From: Bog-532 sp963775825
GTDB lineage: Bacteria > Actinomycetota > Actinomycetes > Streptosporangiales > Streptosporangiaceae
Assembly (NCBI GenBank): GCA_963775825.1
Contig: CAVZKY010000043.1
Coordinates: 257,097-321,096 of the forward strand
DNA: 64,000 nt
Reading direction: 5' to 3'
The notes under the pieces were generated by a model that was not told the origin of the DNA, searched no databases, and saw nothing but the letters and a program-made list of their open reading frames with translations. Shown in pieces: positions 43,768-54,270 of this stretch. Every line of letters begins with the position of its first letter. The stretch's first letter is position 1. The position numbers and the translations under genes were made by a program.

Positions 43768-44225
43768 ATGTCCCGCTGTCAGCGGCGCGCGCTCACCGCC
43801 GGCGTGCAGGCCGCCTGGGAGCTCGGCTCCGGACCACGGTCCGCCCTGGTCAGCTGGCTGGCCTTCACCATTACCTTTGCCGGCTGCGCGGGCTCACCTG
43901 CAGCATCCGGGCTGGCAAGGGACCGGGCCGCAACATCAGCATCGGCGGCGAGCATCTGCATCACTACATGTGGGGAATCGGCGTGCCGTCCGGCGTCGGC
44001 GTGGTCGCCGTCCGCGGCGAGGAACGGCACCGCCGTCACCCCGCGGCCGCGGTCAGCTACGGCAGCGGCCTAGCGCTCATCGTGGATAAGTTCGCCCTGC
44101 TGCTCGACCTGAGGCACGTCTACTGGGCCAGGCAGGGCCGGATCTTGGTCGATATCGGCGTCGGCGGTATCGCCCTAACCGGGTCCTACTTCGCGGCGCT
44201 GCCGGTACTCCGCAGGAGGCGATGA
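43768..44225 (+). pseudogene. Conserved integral membrane protein, frameshifted
   Basis: First frame from ATG 43768: MSRCQRRALTAGVQAAWELG and ALVSWLAFTITFAG. After about 43885 another frame continues with LRGLTCSIRAGKGPGRNISI, GGEHLHHYMWGIGVPSGVGV, SYGSGLALIVDKFALLLDLR, HVYWARQGR and ends at 44225. The His-His-Tyr and Asp-x-Phe-Ala pattern is that of a widespread uncharacterised actinobacterial membrane family. One or two indels. Confidence 0.6.
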
Positions 44226-44428
44226 ACTCGCTGGATCTCGCTCCTTACCCTGCCCGGCTGCGGGCTGGCCGGGAAATGCCCCGTGACCGTGCTCGAAATA
44301 TCCGATCATGTGCGCGAAAATAGCCGGGTGGCCCGGCGTCCGGGCAGCAACCGTGAGTTTCCGCGCGACCCGGGCGGTGTAAGGCCTGACGGCGGCATCG
44401 CCGTGACCGACGACACGAGGAGGCAGCG

Positions 44429-44797
44429 ATGCCAGGTGAGATCGTGCATATCGAGATCCCGGCGGACGACACGAAGCGGAGTCAGGAGTTCTGGGGCTCT
44501 TTGTTCGGGTGGCAGTTCCAGGCGAACCCCGGCCCGTTCGAGTACCTCACGACGCAGATTGGCGGGGAGCAGGGCGCGGCGATCACGAACATGGAGCCGG
44601 GCAAGCGCGGTACGCGGCCATACTTCGCGGTCGACGACATCAAGGCAGGCGCCGCGCGTGTGACGGAGCTCGGCGGGGAGGCAGCCGAGCCGATGCCGGT
44701 TCCGGCCATGGGCTGGTTCTCGGCCTGCAAGGACCCGCACGGGAACGAGTTCGGGCTCTGGCAGACCGACGCATCGGCCCCAGCCCCGACGCAGTAG
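44429..44797 (+). CDS. VOC-family protein (glyoxalase-like)
   Basis: 122 residues: VHIEIPADDTKRSQEFWGSL, FGWQFQANPGPFEYLTTQIG, YFAVDDIKAGAARVTELGGE and MGWFSACKDPHGNEFGLWQT, with the usual first-strand His and terminal acidic metal ligand of the VOC superfamily. AGGAGG stands 7 nt upstream. Belongs to the group often annotated as 27 kDa antigen-like / glyoxalase-like proteins. Substrate unknown. Confidence 0.92.
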   Translation: MPGEIVHIEIPADDTKRSQEFWGSLFGWQFQANPGPFEYLTTQIGGEQGAAITNMEPGKRGTRPYFAVDDIKAGAARVTELGGEAAEPMPVPAMGWFSACKDPHGNEFGLWQTDASAPAPTQ

Positions 44798-45009
44798 ACC
44801 GGTGCAGCACAAAGGTCAGGCCTGCGCGGACGTCACGTTCTGTAGCGCACCTGCCTGCCGGTTGACGATCCGTATCCGCCTGCGCGAACCTCGGCTCGAT
44901 GTCGATCATGACGCTAGCCATCCGGATCTGGATGATATCTGCGGGAAGGCCAAGGACATTGCGACGTGTAGATCCCTGATCTGCGTCTGCTAGCCCACGT
45001 GCATCTCCG

Positions 45010-45648
45010 CTAGTCGAACTCGGTTGGCAGCGCAGGATCACGATGGTGTGCCAGTGCCCGTTCGAGCTGGCGGTGATTAACGCGGCCGAGGGACAGTGGC
45101 GGCAGCGCATGGACGTTAAACCAGCCGACTTCCAGAGTCTCCAGCGCCGCTGGCGGCTGCACGGTGCCCTCGCGGCGGCAGAGGAAAAACAGCTTGTAGA
45201 CGTGGACCGGGAGGGGCGGCGGATTGTGCTGGAGCTCACGGTCCCAGCAGGCGATCAACTTCACCGCTGAGCTGTGATGCCCGGTTTCCTCGAGAATCTC
45301 CCGGGTGACCGCGGCCGAGGGCGCGTCCCCGGGATCGGCCCAGCCACCCGGCAGCGACCACCGGCCGTCGGCCTTCTCGCGCATCAGCAGCACGCGTTCC
45401 TGATCGTCGAAGATCGCGCCACGTACGTCGACCTTCGGCGTGGCGTAGCCGGTGTCACGGCCGAACTCGGCAGCGAACTCGTCAGCCGGCCGGCCGCTGA
45501 GCACCGAGAGCAACTCGGCCGCCAGCCGGCTCACCTGCTGATACCGGTCCAGGTCATAGTCGCCAGCGGCGTACGTCAGCCCGTCCTGCGCAAGCGCAGC
45601 AAGCCTGATCCCGATCCGGCGCACCGCATCCGCAGCTGTCGTGGTCAC
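45010..45648 (-). CDS. Nudix hydrolase with N-terminal NUDIX_N-like domain
   Basis: About 212 residues. An N-terminal helical domain (about 1-60: IGIRLAALAQDGLTYAAGDY, DLDRYQQVSRLAAELLSVLS) precedes VDVRGAIFDDQERVLLMREK and the Nudix box GWADPGDAPSAAVTREILEE TGH, in which the first Glu is Asp. This subgroup resembles ADP-ribose / NADH-type pyrophosphatases. The start is the GTG at 45648 (MTTTAADAVRRIG); the ATG at 45708 adds a Cys-rich non-conserved extension. Confidence 0.88.
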   Translation of the reverse strand: MTTTAADAVRRIGIRLAALAQDGLTYAAGDYDLDRYQQVSRLAAELLSVLSGRPADEFAAEFGRDTGYATPKVDVRGAIFDDQERVLLMREKADGRWSLPGGWADPGDAPSAAVTREILEETGHHSSAVKLIACWDRELQHNPPPLPVHVYKLFFLCRREGTVQPPAALETLEVGWFNVHALPPLSLGRVNHRQLERALAHHRDPALPTEFD

Positions 45649-46095
45649 CCAGGCATTATCGCTTGCGCCTGCATCGCGGCAACGGCACCCAGCGCTGTGC
45701 GTCATCACCGGCGGGCCAGCGCAGCCGGCAAATCGCGCGGTCAGGGCGCTGGCTGCGACACGAGGCTGCGGAGAGCCCGTCAGCCGCCGCCTATCTCAGG
45801 TACCGCTGCGCGAAGGGATCATGCCATCGTCACATTTGACCGAATCCATCACGCTGAGTGACGGCCAAGGTTAAGGCGAACGCGCGCGGAGCCGCCGTCG
45901 ATCTGTGTGGCCGCGGTATCCGCGGCGCTTATCAGATGCGGCGCGCAGATCCGGTCGATCTGGTGTCGGGGGATGGCTCGTTGACGCGACCGCGACGCGC
46001 GCTCATGCCTGATGAGCGAGCGTTACACGGAGGGCGCCGTTAGGTTCCGCCGCGTGACGCCAGCGCTGCCCTTTCGCTAGTTTCATTAGCTCCAA
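45649..46095. other. Intergenic stretch, no gene supported
   Basis: About 450 bp between the Nudix gene start and the minus-strand frames that end at 46096. Frames here lack coding character. CTAGTTTCATTAGC near 46077 is the only AT-rich patch. Confidence 0.45.
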
Positions 46096-46389
46096 TTAGT
46101 GCCATGCCTGATATGTGACCTGACTTTTGTCGCCGACCGGGGGTTCGCTGAGGCGCAGGTTTGTGAGCTGTGGGTTTGCGAGTGGAGACCCGCGGATCTG
46201 CGCACTAACCGGTGTCCGTAGTCTCGTCTTGACGCACTCGCGCTCATCGAATGACCAGAAGGTGAGCACTAGCTTGAGAAGAGTCCGGTAGCCGCTTCGT
46301 TGGGAGAGGGCCGGGTCTGTCCGGTCGGCGAGATACTGGTGGCTTAGTCCGCTCCACAGCTCCGCCGCCAGCCATGCCGCTATTGGCAT
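46096..46389 (-). CDS. Possible small protein overlapping the large gene end
   Basis: 97 codons with plausible protein character (AAWLAAELWSGLSHQYLADR, LLKLVLTFWSFDERECVKTR), overlapping the last 146 nt of the 1,237-residue gene in another frame. Codon use is coding-like in both frames over the overlap, so either this is a separate gene, the true C-terminus of the large gene after a frameshift, or chance. No family recognised. Confidence 0.3.
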   Translation of the reverse strand: MPIAAWLAAELWSGLSHQYLADRTDPALSQRSGYRTLLKLVLTFWSFDERECVKTRLRTPVSAQIRGSPLANPQLTNLRLSEPPVGDKSQVTYQAWH

Positions 46390-49300
46390 CTACCGCCCGT
46401 AAGGACCGGATGAGGCTGACGGTGATCACGGTGTTCTCCGGAGCTCCGTATTCCTCAGCATCGACGACACCTGACGCCTGACGAACCGCGGTTGCGCGCA
46501 GCGCATGTGACCGTACGTCCCGTTCGATCGCCCCGAACTCCGCGTCGTCCCAGTCACGGACCTGCTCCTCTCCGACTTTCAGTCGGACGCTGATCCTCGC
46601 AGTGGCTGCACGGCCAGAGGCGACGGTCAGCAGCGCGTGCCAGACGCCTCCGTACGGGTCACCGTTCTGGGGCAAGGCGGTACGCAGCGCGGGCCGCAGG
46701 GCGTTGAGCACGTCGAGCAGCACGCCCGGTCGGTCCTGGGATCTCACGCGGACCCGCAGCAGTGGATCGGGCCCGATCTTGCCGAGCTGTGCGGTGGTCT
46801 GCCATTCGTCGACCGCGACGGTCACACCCGCGCCAGGCAGCTTTTTGGCGAGCATGTCCGCGACGCGAAGATTGTCGTGAGAGACGGTCTGATGGCACAG
46901 CATCAGCAGCACCGTCGTTCCGTGCAGCAGCGCGTGCGAGATTGCTGCGAGCCGGAGGCCCGGCGCCCAGTCCGCGATCGCGTCGAGAATCGCGTGCTCC
47001 AGCCCTGCGTGGGCGCCGGCGCAGATGGCGAGCACCCGCCACGACCCGCCGGAGTGATCCGTCATAGAAACCACGTCCAGTTCGTTGGCAAGCACCAGCC
47101 GCCCGCTGCCCGCAACCGGGGGCGAGCCGCCGACCGGGAGTTCGTGCAGCGAACCTTGCGAGCTGGTACGCACCAGCACCCGCAACGCGGAGCTGTCAGA
47201 GGCCAGACGGGAGCGGAGCTCGCGTAGGAAAGGGCCGAGCAGCCTGATCTCCTCATCCAGTAGCCCAAAGCGGAACCGGGACCATGCGCATTGACGTGAT
47301 GGTCCCTCAGCTGCTGGGGGTGGGGCGGGAAGCTGCGTGTCATGCAGGAACAGCCCGGCAGTGGCCGCGCAGTGCAACGTGGCGAGCAGCGCGTGTTCCC
47401 GAAGTGCCGTGAACGCCAGCGGCACTCCCACCCAGACGTCGACTGGGGCGCGGCTTTCGTCGGTGGCCGGCAACCGGTGCGGGTCGATCGGGATCGGAAC
47501 GCCGCCCGGCGGAGGCCAGTCTCGTGGCGGCTCGCGGAACACCAGGAATGTGAGTGCCGCCTGTGCGGTGCCCGACCGGAGCAGTGCGAGCAGGTTCGGC
47601 GGCCACTGGGCAAGCGCCGGCTCGGTGACCGCGGCCTCGGCCTCCTCCGCCTCCTCGATCACCGCCCGGTTGGGGGAGAGTCGTGCTGGCTCTGCAGACT
47701 CGAAGGATTTAAGTTCCGTCCGCCTCGCCCGCAATCGCGCGGTGAACGCCGCTGCCCGGCCAAGTTGCCCCCGGCTGTGGATGGCCGTTCCGAGCAGCCG
47801 GTGCAAGGACGGCTCCAGCGGTTGTTCGGTGGGCCGGTCGGGGTGCTCCCAGATGACGTAGGCGTGTGCTTCGCGGCCGGTGACAAGCGCGCTGCCCGTG
47901 GTGGACCGCCACCACTCGGCATGCAGCACGCCTGCTCGCGCATATCCCAGACCCTCCTCGGTGCGTAATAGGCGCACCGGACGGGCGTTGGCGCCCGCCC
48001 CTGGCGCGATGGGTCCCCATGTCAGCGTGATCACGAACCAGGTCTGCAAGACGAACAAGACCACGGTCGCGACGATCGGCGTCCAGCCGGTCACCGTGAA
48101 TGCGAACAGGATGGCCAAGACGATAGTGGGCAGCAGCGACGCCACGATCAAGGCTGTGCCCGCGAAGGACAAGCATCCGCGCAGCGTCGACCGGTCAGGT
48201 ACCTCAATCCGGCCGAACTGGATGACCGAGAACAAGGTGAGCGCGCTCGCCAATGCCTCTGCGCTCGGCGACGTCGATATCTCACGTGCCGCCAGCCGGT
48301 GCACCACGAAGAAGGTGAGCACCACCAGCATGAGCAGCGCGCTCATCAGCCCGGAAAACCGGGCGACCGAGCCGAACCTCGCGTCCGGCACGTGCACGGG
48401 GACGTTGATCCGCGCGCTCGTGGGGGTCACGCGCTGGCTGACGTTTTCTGTGTGCACCACGCGGCTGTCGAGCCGCCGGGGACCGGGTGAGCCCGTTACA
48501 GTGCGCCGCAGTAGCGGGCTGGTGATCCAGTCGCCTGGGTTGAGAGCGGCGCCGGGGCGAGCCCACCCATCCCATATCGAACACAGTCGGTCGATGTTGC
48601 CTTTCTCTTGCTCAGCGCCGACTCCGGTGGTGATAGCGACAAGTGCCTCTCGCAGCGCCGCTAGCCGGTATCTGGCTACATCCGTAGCCTCGTCGAGCTC
48701 CTCGCCGGCCACGGCGAGCAGGTCATCAGGGCTGCCGGAGCGCACCCTGGTCGGCACCACAGAATGCCAGCGCAGGGCCTCGGCCAGCGCGTCCACCTTC
48801 ACCAGCGCGAGGTCCGCGAGCGCCCGCCGGACCGCGTGGTCAAGGGGTTGCTGGACTCGGAGCTGCCCGACCAGCTCGTCGAGCTGCGACACCGCCGGGA
48901 GCGGCCCGGACCGAATCCACAGGCCCCGTCCCGGCAGGACAGTGCGCTCCGCGTCTATGGTGACCTCGTCGGGGAGCTGGATCTGGACCTGGCGGTCGGC
49001 ATCTGCCAACGGAAGCAGCAGGTCAAGCCGGAGCTGCGCTCGTGGCTGCAGCAACGCCAGAAGGCGCAGCGGCCCCAGCCGGCGCAGCCAGCGAGGGTAG
49101 CTGTGTGTCAAGGACAGCCGCCTAGGCGGCGCGGTGACGTTTAGTGCTATGGGAGAGTGGGGCCGGTCCACGCCGATCACTACAACGACCGCGCCGGTCA
49201 ACGCGTCGATGATCTGCGTGATCCGGTCCGCCGCGATGCCCGCCAGCGGGGACGGCGGGGACTGCGCGGACTGCGGGTCGGGGATCCACGGCAGCAACAG

Positions 49301-49957
49301 GTCGTTCAGCCGCCGCGTCGCCGTCGCGAACCGCCCGTTCTGGGGTCCGGTCGTGGCTGGTGAGTCACCGGTATCCTCGCTCAGCAGCCGGAACAAGGCC
49401 GCGGCCAGTAGCAGCCGTTGATCACGCCCCGCCGCGGGCCGCTGTACCGAGGCGCCGGGTGTGTCGGAGACCGGCAACCGGGCGAACGCGAAATTCACGA
49501 TGATCTCGGCAAGCGCGGCTGCGACCTGATGCCGGACATCGGCCTGCGGAACCGGTGACAGATCGGTGCCATGCGCGTCGGTGACGGTGAGCGTGCCATC
49601 TTCCTGGTGACCTGTGTCCGGATTGCCTCGCGTGAGCGTGAGGACCGGCAGCCACATCAGCCCGGTCTGCTCGCGGAACGCCTCATGCGTGATCCGGTCC
49701 AGGTCGAGGTCGAACCGGATCGTGGTCTCCACCGCATCAGACCGGCTCACGTCGAGTATCTCGGTCGTGGTGCCGATCCACTCGTCATTGGCGAGCAGGT
49801 ATAGCAGCTCACGACCGCGCCGTGAGTCGGTGCTGTAATGCGAGTCCTGCCAGTAGAACTCTTCGAGCGTGACCCGCGGGATGATCGTGAGCAGCCGGGT
49901 GGCTATCGAGTTCACGGCCGGGCGACCTCTTCGCTGCGGACTCACCAGTAACCGCAT
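46244..49957 (-). CDS. 1,237-residue membrane protein with C-terminal ACT-like repeats
   Basis: Not recognised as a known family. Residues 1-530 are soluble with a possible helical-strand mix (TLEEFYWQDSHYSTDSRRGR, TTIRFDLDLDRITHEAFREQ). Four transmembrane helices span about 536-655 (FSGLMSALLMLVVLTFFVVH, LSFAGTALIVASLLPTIVLA, WTPIVATVVLFVLQTWFVIT). A long cytoplasmic part follows. Near 980-1020 and 1065-1130 lie two ACT-like repeats (HAILDAIADWAPGLRLAAIS and RVRVRSQDRPGVLLDVLNAL). ACT domains bind amino acids or nucleotides, so a ligand-gated membrane regulator is conceivable. A TACCTT -10 lies 7 nt before the ATG at 49957; a GTG at 49913 is an alternative. Confidence 0.75.
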   Translation of the reverse strand: MRLLVSPQRRGRPAVNSIATRLLTIIPRVTLEEFYWQDSHYSTDSRRGRELLYLLANDEWIGTTTEILDVSRSDAVETTIRFDLDLDRITHEAFREQTGLMWLPVLTLTRGNPDTGHQEDGTLTVTDAHGTDLSPVPQADVRHQVAAALAEIIVNFAFARLPVSDTPGASVQRPAAGRDQRLLLAAALFRLLSEDTGDSPATTGPQNGRFATATRRLNDLLLPWIPDPQSAQSPPSPLAGIAADRITQIIDALTGAVVVVIGVDRPHSPIALNVTAPPRRLSLTHSYPRWLRRLGPLRLLALLQPRAQLRLDLLLPLADADRQVQIQLPDEVTIDAERTVLPGRGLWIRSGPLPAVSQLDELVGQLRVQQPLDHAVRRALADLALVKVDALAEALRWHSVVPTRVRSGSPDDLLAVAGEELDEATDVARYRLAALREALVAITTGVGAEQEKGNIDRLCSIWDGWARPGAALNPGDWITSPLLRRTVTGSPGPRRLDSRVVHTENVSQRVTPTSARINVPVHVPDARFGSVARFSGLMSALLMLVVLTFFVVHRLAAREISTSPSAEALASALTLFSVIQFGRIEVPDRSTLRGCLSFAGTALIVASLLPTIVLAILFAFTVTGWTPIVATVVLFVLQTWFVITLTWGPIAPGAGANARPVRLLRTEEGLGYARAGVLHAEWWRSTTGSALVTGREAHAYVIWEHPDRPTEQPLEPSLHRLLGTAIHSRGQLGRAAAFTARLRARRTELKSFESAEPARLSPNRAVIEEAEEAEAAVTEPALAQWPPNLLALLRSGTAQAALTFLVFREPPRDWPPPGGVPIPIDPHRLPATDESRAPVDVWVGVPLAFTALREHALLATLHCAATAGLFLHDTQLPAPPPAAEGPSRQCAWSRFRFGLLDEEIRLLGPFLRELRSRLASDSSALRVLVRTSSQGSLHELPVGGSPPVAGSGRLVLANELDVVSMTDHSGGSWRVLAICAGAHAGLEHAILDAIADWAPGLRLAAISHALLHGTTVLLMLCHQTVSHDNLRVADMLAKKLPGAGVTVAVDEWQTTAQLGKIGPDPLLRVRVRSQDRPGVLLDVLNALRPALRTALPQNGDPYGGVWHALLTVASGRAATARISVRLKVGEEQVRDWDDAEFGAIERDVRSHALRATAVRQASGVVDAEEYGAPENTVITVSLIRSLRAVDANSGMAGGGAVERTKPPVSRRPDRPGPLPTKRLPDSSQASAHLLVIR

Positions 49958-50196
49958 CGGGCATAAGGTAGTCGATTCTCGTGCGGCAAGGGAAACATTC
50001 GGCCGGTTCGCCGGCCAGCTGGGCGCCTTGATCCCGGGCGTGATGGCCCGGCGGGGCTGCCGTGATGACGGTGAGGTTCAGTGTCCGATGCCGTGCCGGG
50101 CTGGCCTGGTGGCGAACGGCGATAGCGCACAGCCGGCACCGGTCGCCTTCGCGCTTGGCTACAAGCCGCGGTCGTCGCGCTGTTATGCGTGGCGGC

Positions 50197-52834
50197 TCAG
50201 GGCGCCGGGGTGCGGCGCTGGTCCCGGACGATGGCGACCGCCTCCCGCTGGGTGAGGCCGGAGCCGGCGGAGAACGCCTGATCGAACCGGCTGCCGCCTA
50301 GCCTGTGGCGGACCCGGGCCACCAGCTCGCCCTCTACCCGCCGCAGGTTCGGCCACGCTGGTAGGCCGACCCGCTGGCGCAGGCCCTCAGCTGCGCCTTC
50401 CAGCAGCGCCGCCCGGTCCGGGTCGCCGTCCGCGAAGGCCAGCTGGGCGTACCCGGCCAGGCAGAGGGTCACAAACGGGATGCTGCGGGCCGCCATGCTC
50501 AGGTCCAGCGCCTCATCCAGCAGCGGCCGGGCCTCATCGAGCCTGCCCCGCAGGACAGCCAGGATGCCCAGCTGCACCCGGGGGCCCGCGGCGAGCCAGT
50601 CACCGCCGATTCGGTCAGCCAGGTCACGCGCCTCACGCAGGTGCGGCAGCGCATCGTCGTAGCGGCTCAGCGCCATCTCCAGGGAGCCGGTGGTGAACGC
50701 GGCCATCCCCATGAAGACGGGCTCATCCTGGCCTCGGAGCTCCTCCAGCGAGATCGCCGCCTCCCGCAGAGCCCCGTCAAAGTCACCGGCGATCGGCAAG
50801 GTCCATGCCATCGCCAGCTGGGCCACCGCGTGCAGGAAGGGGTCGGAGATCCCGGCCAGCAGCGGCGCCAGGCGCTGGCGGGCCGCCAGCGTCGCCGCGT
50901 CGTCCGCGACGTCGTCGGCGAGCACCGTCGCCGCCCAGGCCAGCTCGGCCCGGGCTTGCGGGTCCAGCGTGCCGGCCGGGGGAAGCAGCTGCTTCACCCA
51001 GGACCAGGCCTCGCGCTCATGGTCCTCCTGCGTCCAGAACAGCCACAGGGCCCGGAACAGGTGCGGCAGTGGCCCAGGGTCGCTGGCCAGGTACCAGCGC
51101 ACCGCGGCGGCCAGGTTGCCCGTCTCGGCCTGCAGCCGCTCCAGCCACTGGCTCTCGCCGGGGCTGCGCAGCGGCCGGTCCGCCTGCTCGGCTAGCGCCC
51201 GGTAGTACCCGGCGTGCCGCCGCCCCACCTGGTCGGCGTCGGGCCGGGCCGCGAGCCGCTCGGCCACGAACTCCCGGACGGTCTCCAGCATCCGCGACCG
51301 GGACCCGAGCCCGGTACTGTCGAGGTAGACCAGGCTGTGCCGGGCCAGCGCCTCCGACAGCTCCAGCGCCCGGCCCTCATCCAGGCCCGCCACCTGGGCC
51401 ACGGCCTGGATGGTCCAGCCGTCGGCGAACACCGCCGCGATCTCCAGCAGCGACCGCTCGGGATCATCCAGCAGGCCTACGCTCCATTGCACCGTGGCCC
51501 GCAGGGTGCGCTGCCGCCCAGGAAGGTCCACCGCGCCGGTGCCGAGCGCATCCAGCGAGGCCACCAGCCGGTCCAGCAGCGCGGGCGGGTCCAGCAGCCG
51601 GGTGCGGGCGGCGGCCAGCTCAATGGCCAGCGGCAGCCCCTCCAGCCGCCGGCAGATCTCGGCCACCGCCGCCGCGTTGCCCTCGGTCAGCGCAAACCCG
51701 GGCCGCACCGCGCGGGCCCGGTCCACGAACAGCGCCACCGCCGGCGAGGCCGCCACCTCCGCGACCGAGGCAGCACCCGAACCGGCGGGCAGCGGCAGCG
51801 GCGGCACCGGGTACTCCCGCTCGGCCCGCAATCCTAGCGCCGTGCGGCTGGTGGCCAAGATCGCCAGCTGCGGGCAGCGGGCCAGCAGCTCGCCCAGGCC
51901 GGGAGCGGCCTGGACCACCTGCTCCAGGTTGTCCAGGATCAGCAGCCAGGCGCCGTCGCCAAACGTTTCGGCCAGCACCTGCAACGGGGAGTCCGTCCGT
52001 GCCAGGTCGGCGCCCGCCGCCCGGCCGATGGCGGGCAGGACCAGCCCGGGATCGGTGACGGCCTCCAGCGGCACCAGCACGGTGCCCGCGCCGAACCGGT
52101 CCCGCAGCCGGCCGCCCACCGCCACCGCCAGCCGGGTCTTGCCGACTCCGCCCGGCCCGGTCAGCGTCACCAGCCGCACCCCGGGCCGCCCGAGCAGCCT
52201 GGCCACCTCGCCGATGGTCCGCTCCCGGCCGATCAGCGACGTCGTGCTCGCCGGCAGCCGGCCAGGGCCGCGCGGCCCGCCCGGCGGTAGCGGCTGTGCG
52301 GGTGCGGCCCGAGCCGCCCCACTGGCAGTGAACCGCTCGCTCAGCAGCACCGCCAGGTCATCGCGGACCAGCCAGGCCCAGCTCGGCGGGAGTACGGAAA
52401 TGACGGTAGGAAGCCGAGGCCTCATCCTCGATGCGGGCCAGCAGATCGGCCAGCCCGGACTCGCGGTCCGGCGCCGGCGCCTTGACGTACAGCAGCCGCG
52501 GCAGCCCGGCCGACAGCTCGAACTCCTCCTCCAGGCCCGAGACATGCGCGCCCGGGGCGGGCTGCCCGTACCGCTGCCAGTACAGCCCGATGAACACATC
52601 GCTTTGCGCCAGGTACCGCTGGTACACCTCCCGCGGCGGGTACGGCCGCGCCCCCAGCTCGAACATCACCGGGGTCAGCCGCAACGCCGAGATCGCGCGC
52701 GCGACAGCTCGCCGCTCCTCGGCCAGCTCACCCAGCGTAGAACTCACGAACACCCGCACACGGCGGTCCGGAGTCCGGATGACCGCCTCATCCGGCCGAC
52801 CCGCGCTAGCCGCTCGCCCCTGATCAGGGCCCAC
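50197..52834 (-). pseudogene. DUF4062-STAND (NB-ARC)-TPR protein, one frameshift
   Basis: N-terminal DUF4062 domain (VRVFVSSTLGELAEERRAVA, SDVFIGLYWQRYGQPAPGAH, SGLEEEFELSAGLPRLLYVK, ASASYRHFRTPAELG), then after a one-base shift near 52375 (VRDDLAVLLSERF) a STAND NTPase with P-loop TLTGPGGVGKTRLAVAVGGR, Walker B WLLILDNLEQVVQAAPGLGE, and EICRRLEGLPLAIELAAART, and a C-terminal TPR-like region. Repaired length about 880-930 residues. STAND proteins of this build act as signal-triggered switches and some are antiphage sensors. Start uncertain (GTG 52834 is one option). Confidence 0.78.
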
Positions 52835-53525
52835 CACGCAAGTCTGCAACCAGCCACCCCGGCCAGCAACCCCAACAGGCATCCAACCCCTCAGCCAGCA
52901 CCGGCGGTCCCAGCCGGCCAAGTGCTCAACGCGCCGCCACCCGGCCACGGTCACCGACTGCCACCTCAAAGGCCACTCCAACCGCCTATCCGCGATACCA
53001 GAGCAGGTCGCCGGACCCGGTCGATGCCATACATAACGCCGTGACCTGGGCGCATTCCTCATCAGACCCCCAAGCTCAGGCTGCGCGCCGAGTCGGCAGG
53101 GAGGATTGCAATCAATCGGCCACGGGTTGTTGGTCACATTCTGTTCTCGCCACCGCGGCCTCAATCGCTGGCCAAGAACGAGCGCGAAGTGTTCTCGCAA
53201 CTGATCAGCCGTGAACGGCAAGTCGGCGTCATCGCGACCGCGGCCGGGACGGCCGCGGCCCAGGCCAGCAGGCCGCAGGTGAGGGCGGCCAACCTCTGGT
53301 AGAGCCCGCACGCGTAGCCGATCTGTGAATTACAGAGGCTGTTCGCGGTGATCGAGCACCTGGTAGTGCGCGGACCGTCGGTTGAAGTCCGTGAACACCG
53401 CCTGTGCCGGGAACGGCGCATGTTCCCTTCTGTGTCGCCGGCGCCGAGATCGCATGCTTCGTGCGACGACACCTCATCCCTGCGGCGTGATGCTCGCTGG
53501 ACAAGCCCGGTTGGAGGGAGGATCG
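52835..53525. other. Intergenic stretch, no gene supported
   Basis: About 690 bp upstream of the STAND gene without convincing coding signal. GGAGGGAGG at about 53514 is the ribosome binding site of the following gene. Confidence 0.45.
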
Positions 53526-53676
53526 GTGAAGGCCTGCCACGAAGCCATCAACGACGGTGAGGGTCTGGTGCATCAATGGCGGGTGACCCAGCTCACGCGT
53601 CTGGGGATCCCCGGGCCGCTGGCGCAGGCCGAGGCCGATCACGCCGGCTGGCATCAGATCGCCCGACTGGTCCAGC
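53526..53676 (+). pseudogene. Small conserved actinobacterial protein, 3' end replaced
   Basis: GTG 53526 after GGAGGGAGG gives MKACHEAINDGEGLVHQWRV, TQLTRLGIPGPLAQAEADHA and GWHQIARLVQRG. This matches a widespread about 65-residue actinobacterial family that should end CPPRLALRIVR. Instead the sequence joins the hydrolase copy exactly at GCGGGCGAGCGG (53677). Confidence 0.6.
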
Positions 53677-54148
53677 GCGGGCGAGCGGATATTACCGCGC
53701 GGCCGACTTCTACCTGCGTGACGACCCCGCCCGCGACCCCGAAGTCGCGCTGCTGAGCCAGCGAGTGCGCGGAACCTTCGCGACCGCCGCCGCGCTGCTG
53801 GACCACCCCGCCGAGCAGGTGGCGATCCCGTTCGAGGGGACGTTGCTTCCGGGGTACCTGTTCCGCCCGGACAACTCTGGCGAACCCCGCCCGACGCTGA
53901 TCTACCACGGCGGATACGACTCGGTTCTGGAGGAGGCCTACTTCGCCGCCGCGGCTGGCGCGGTGCACCGCGGCTACAACTGCCTGACCTTCGACGGGCC
54001 CGGACAGGGCGCGGTGCTGCGCGACCAGCACCTGACCTTCCGCGCGGACTGACACAGTTGTCAGCGCGGCCGCCGACTACGCCATCAAGCGCCCCGAGGT
54101 GGACAGCGAACGCCTGGCCCTGAGACTCAGCTTCGGCGGATTCCTCGC
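53677..54148 (+). pseudogene. Alpha/beta hydrolase fragment, copy A
   Basis: Reads ADFYLRDDPARDPEVALLSQ, RVRGTFATAAALLDHPAEQV, IPFEGTLLPGYLFRPDNSGE, TLIYHGGYDSVLEEAYFAAA and GYNCLTFDGPGQGAVLRDQH, a FrsA/pseudooxynicotine-hydrolase-like alpha/beta hydrolase. A two-base loss (GACTGACAC against GACTGGGACAC in copy B) gives a stop at about 54050. The nucleophile region is corrupted (LALRLSFGGFLAG), and the 3' end is missing. Confidence 0.8.
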
Positions 54149-54270
54149 GGGCGCGCATGGAGCGCGTTCGAGCTGACCTGGCGTGGTGCCGTCATCTTGC
54201 CGACGTGGCATCTTCGATGCTGTCCGGACTGGGCTGGCAGCAACCTGACCGCCCAGGGTGAGGAGACGGC

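Noticed and set aside
46244..50000. Interpretation of the large gene as a toxin or polymorphic effector
   Set aside because: No toxin fold, secretion motif or repeat array is visible; four central helices and ACT-like repeats argue for a membrane sensor instead.
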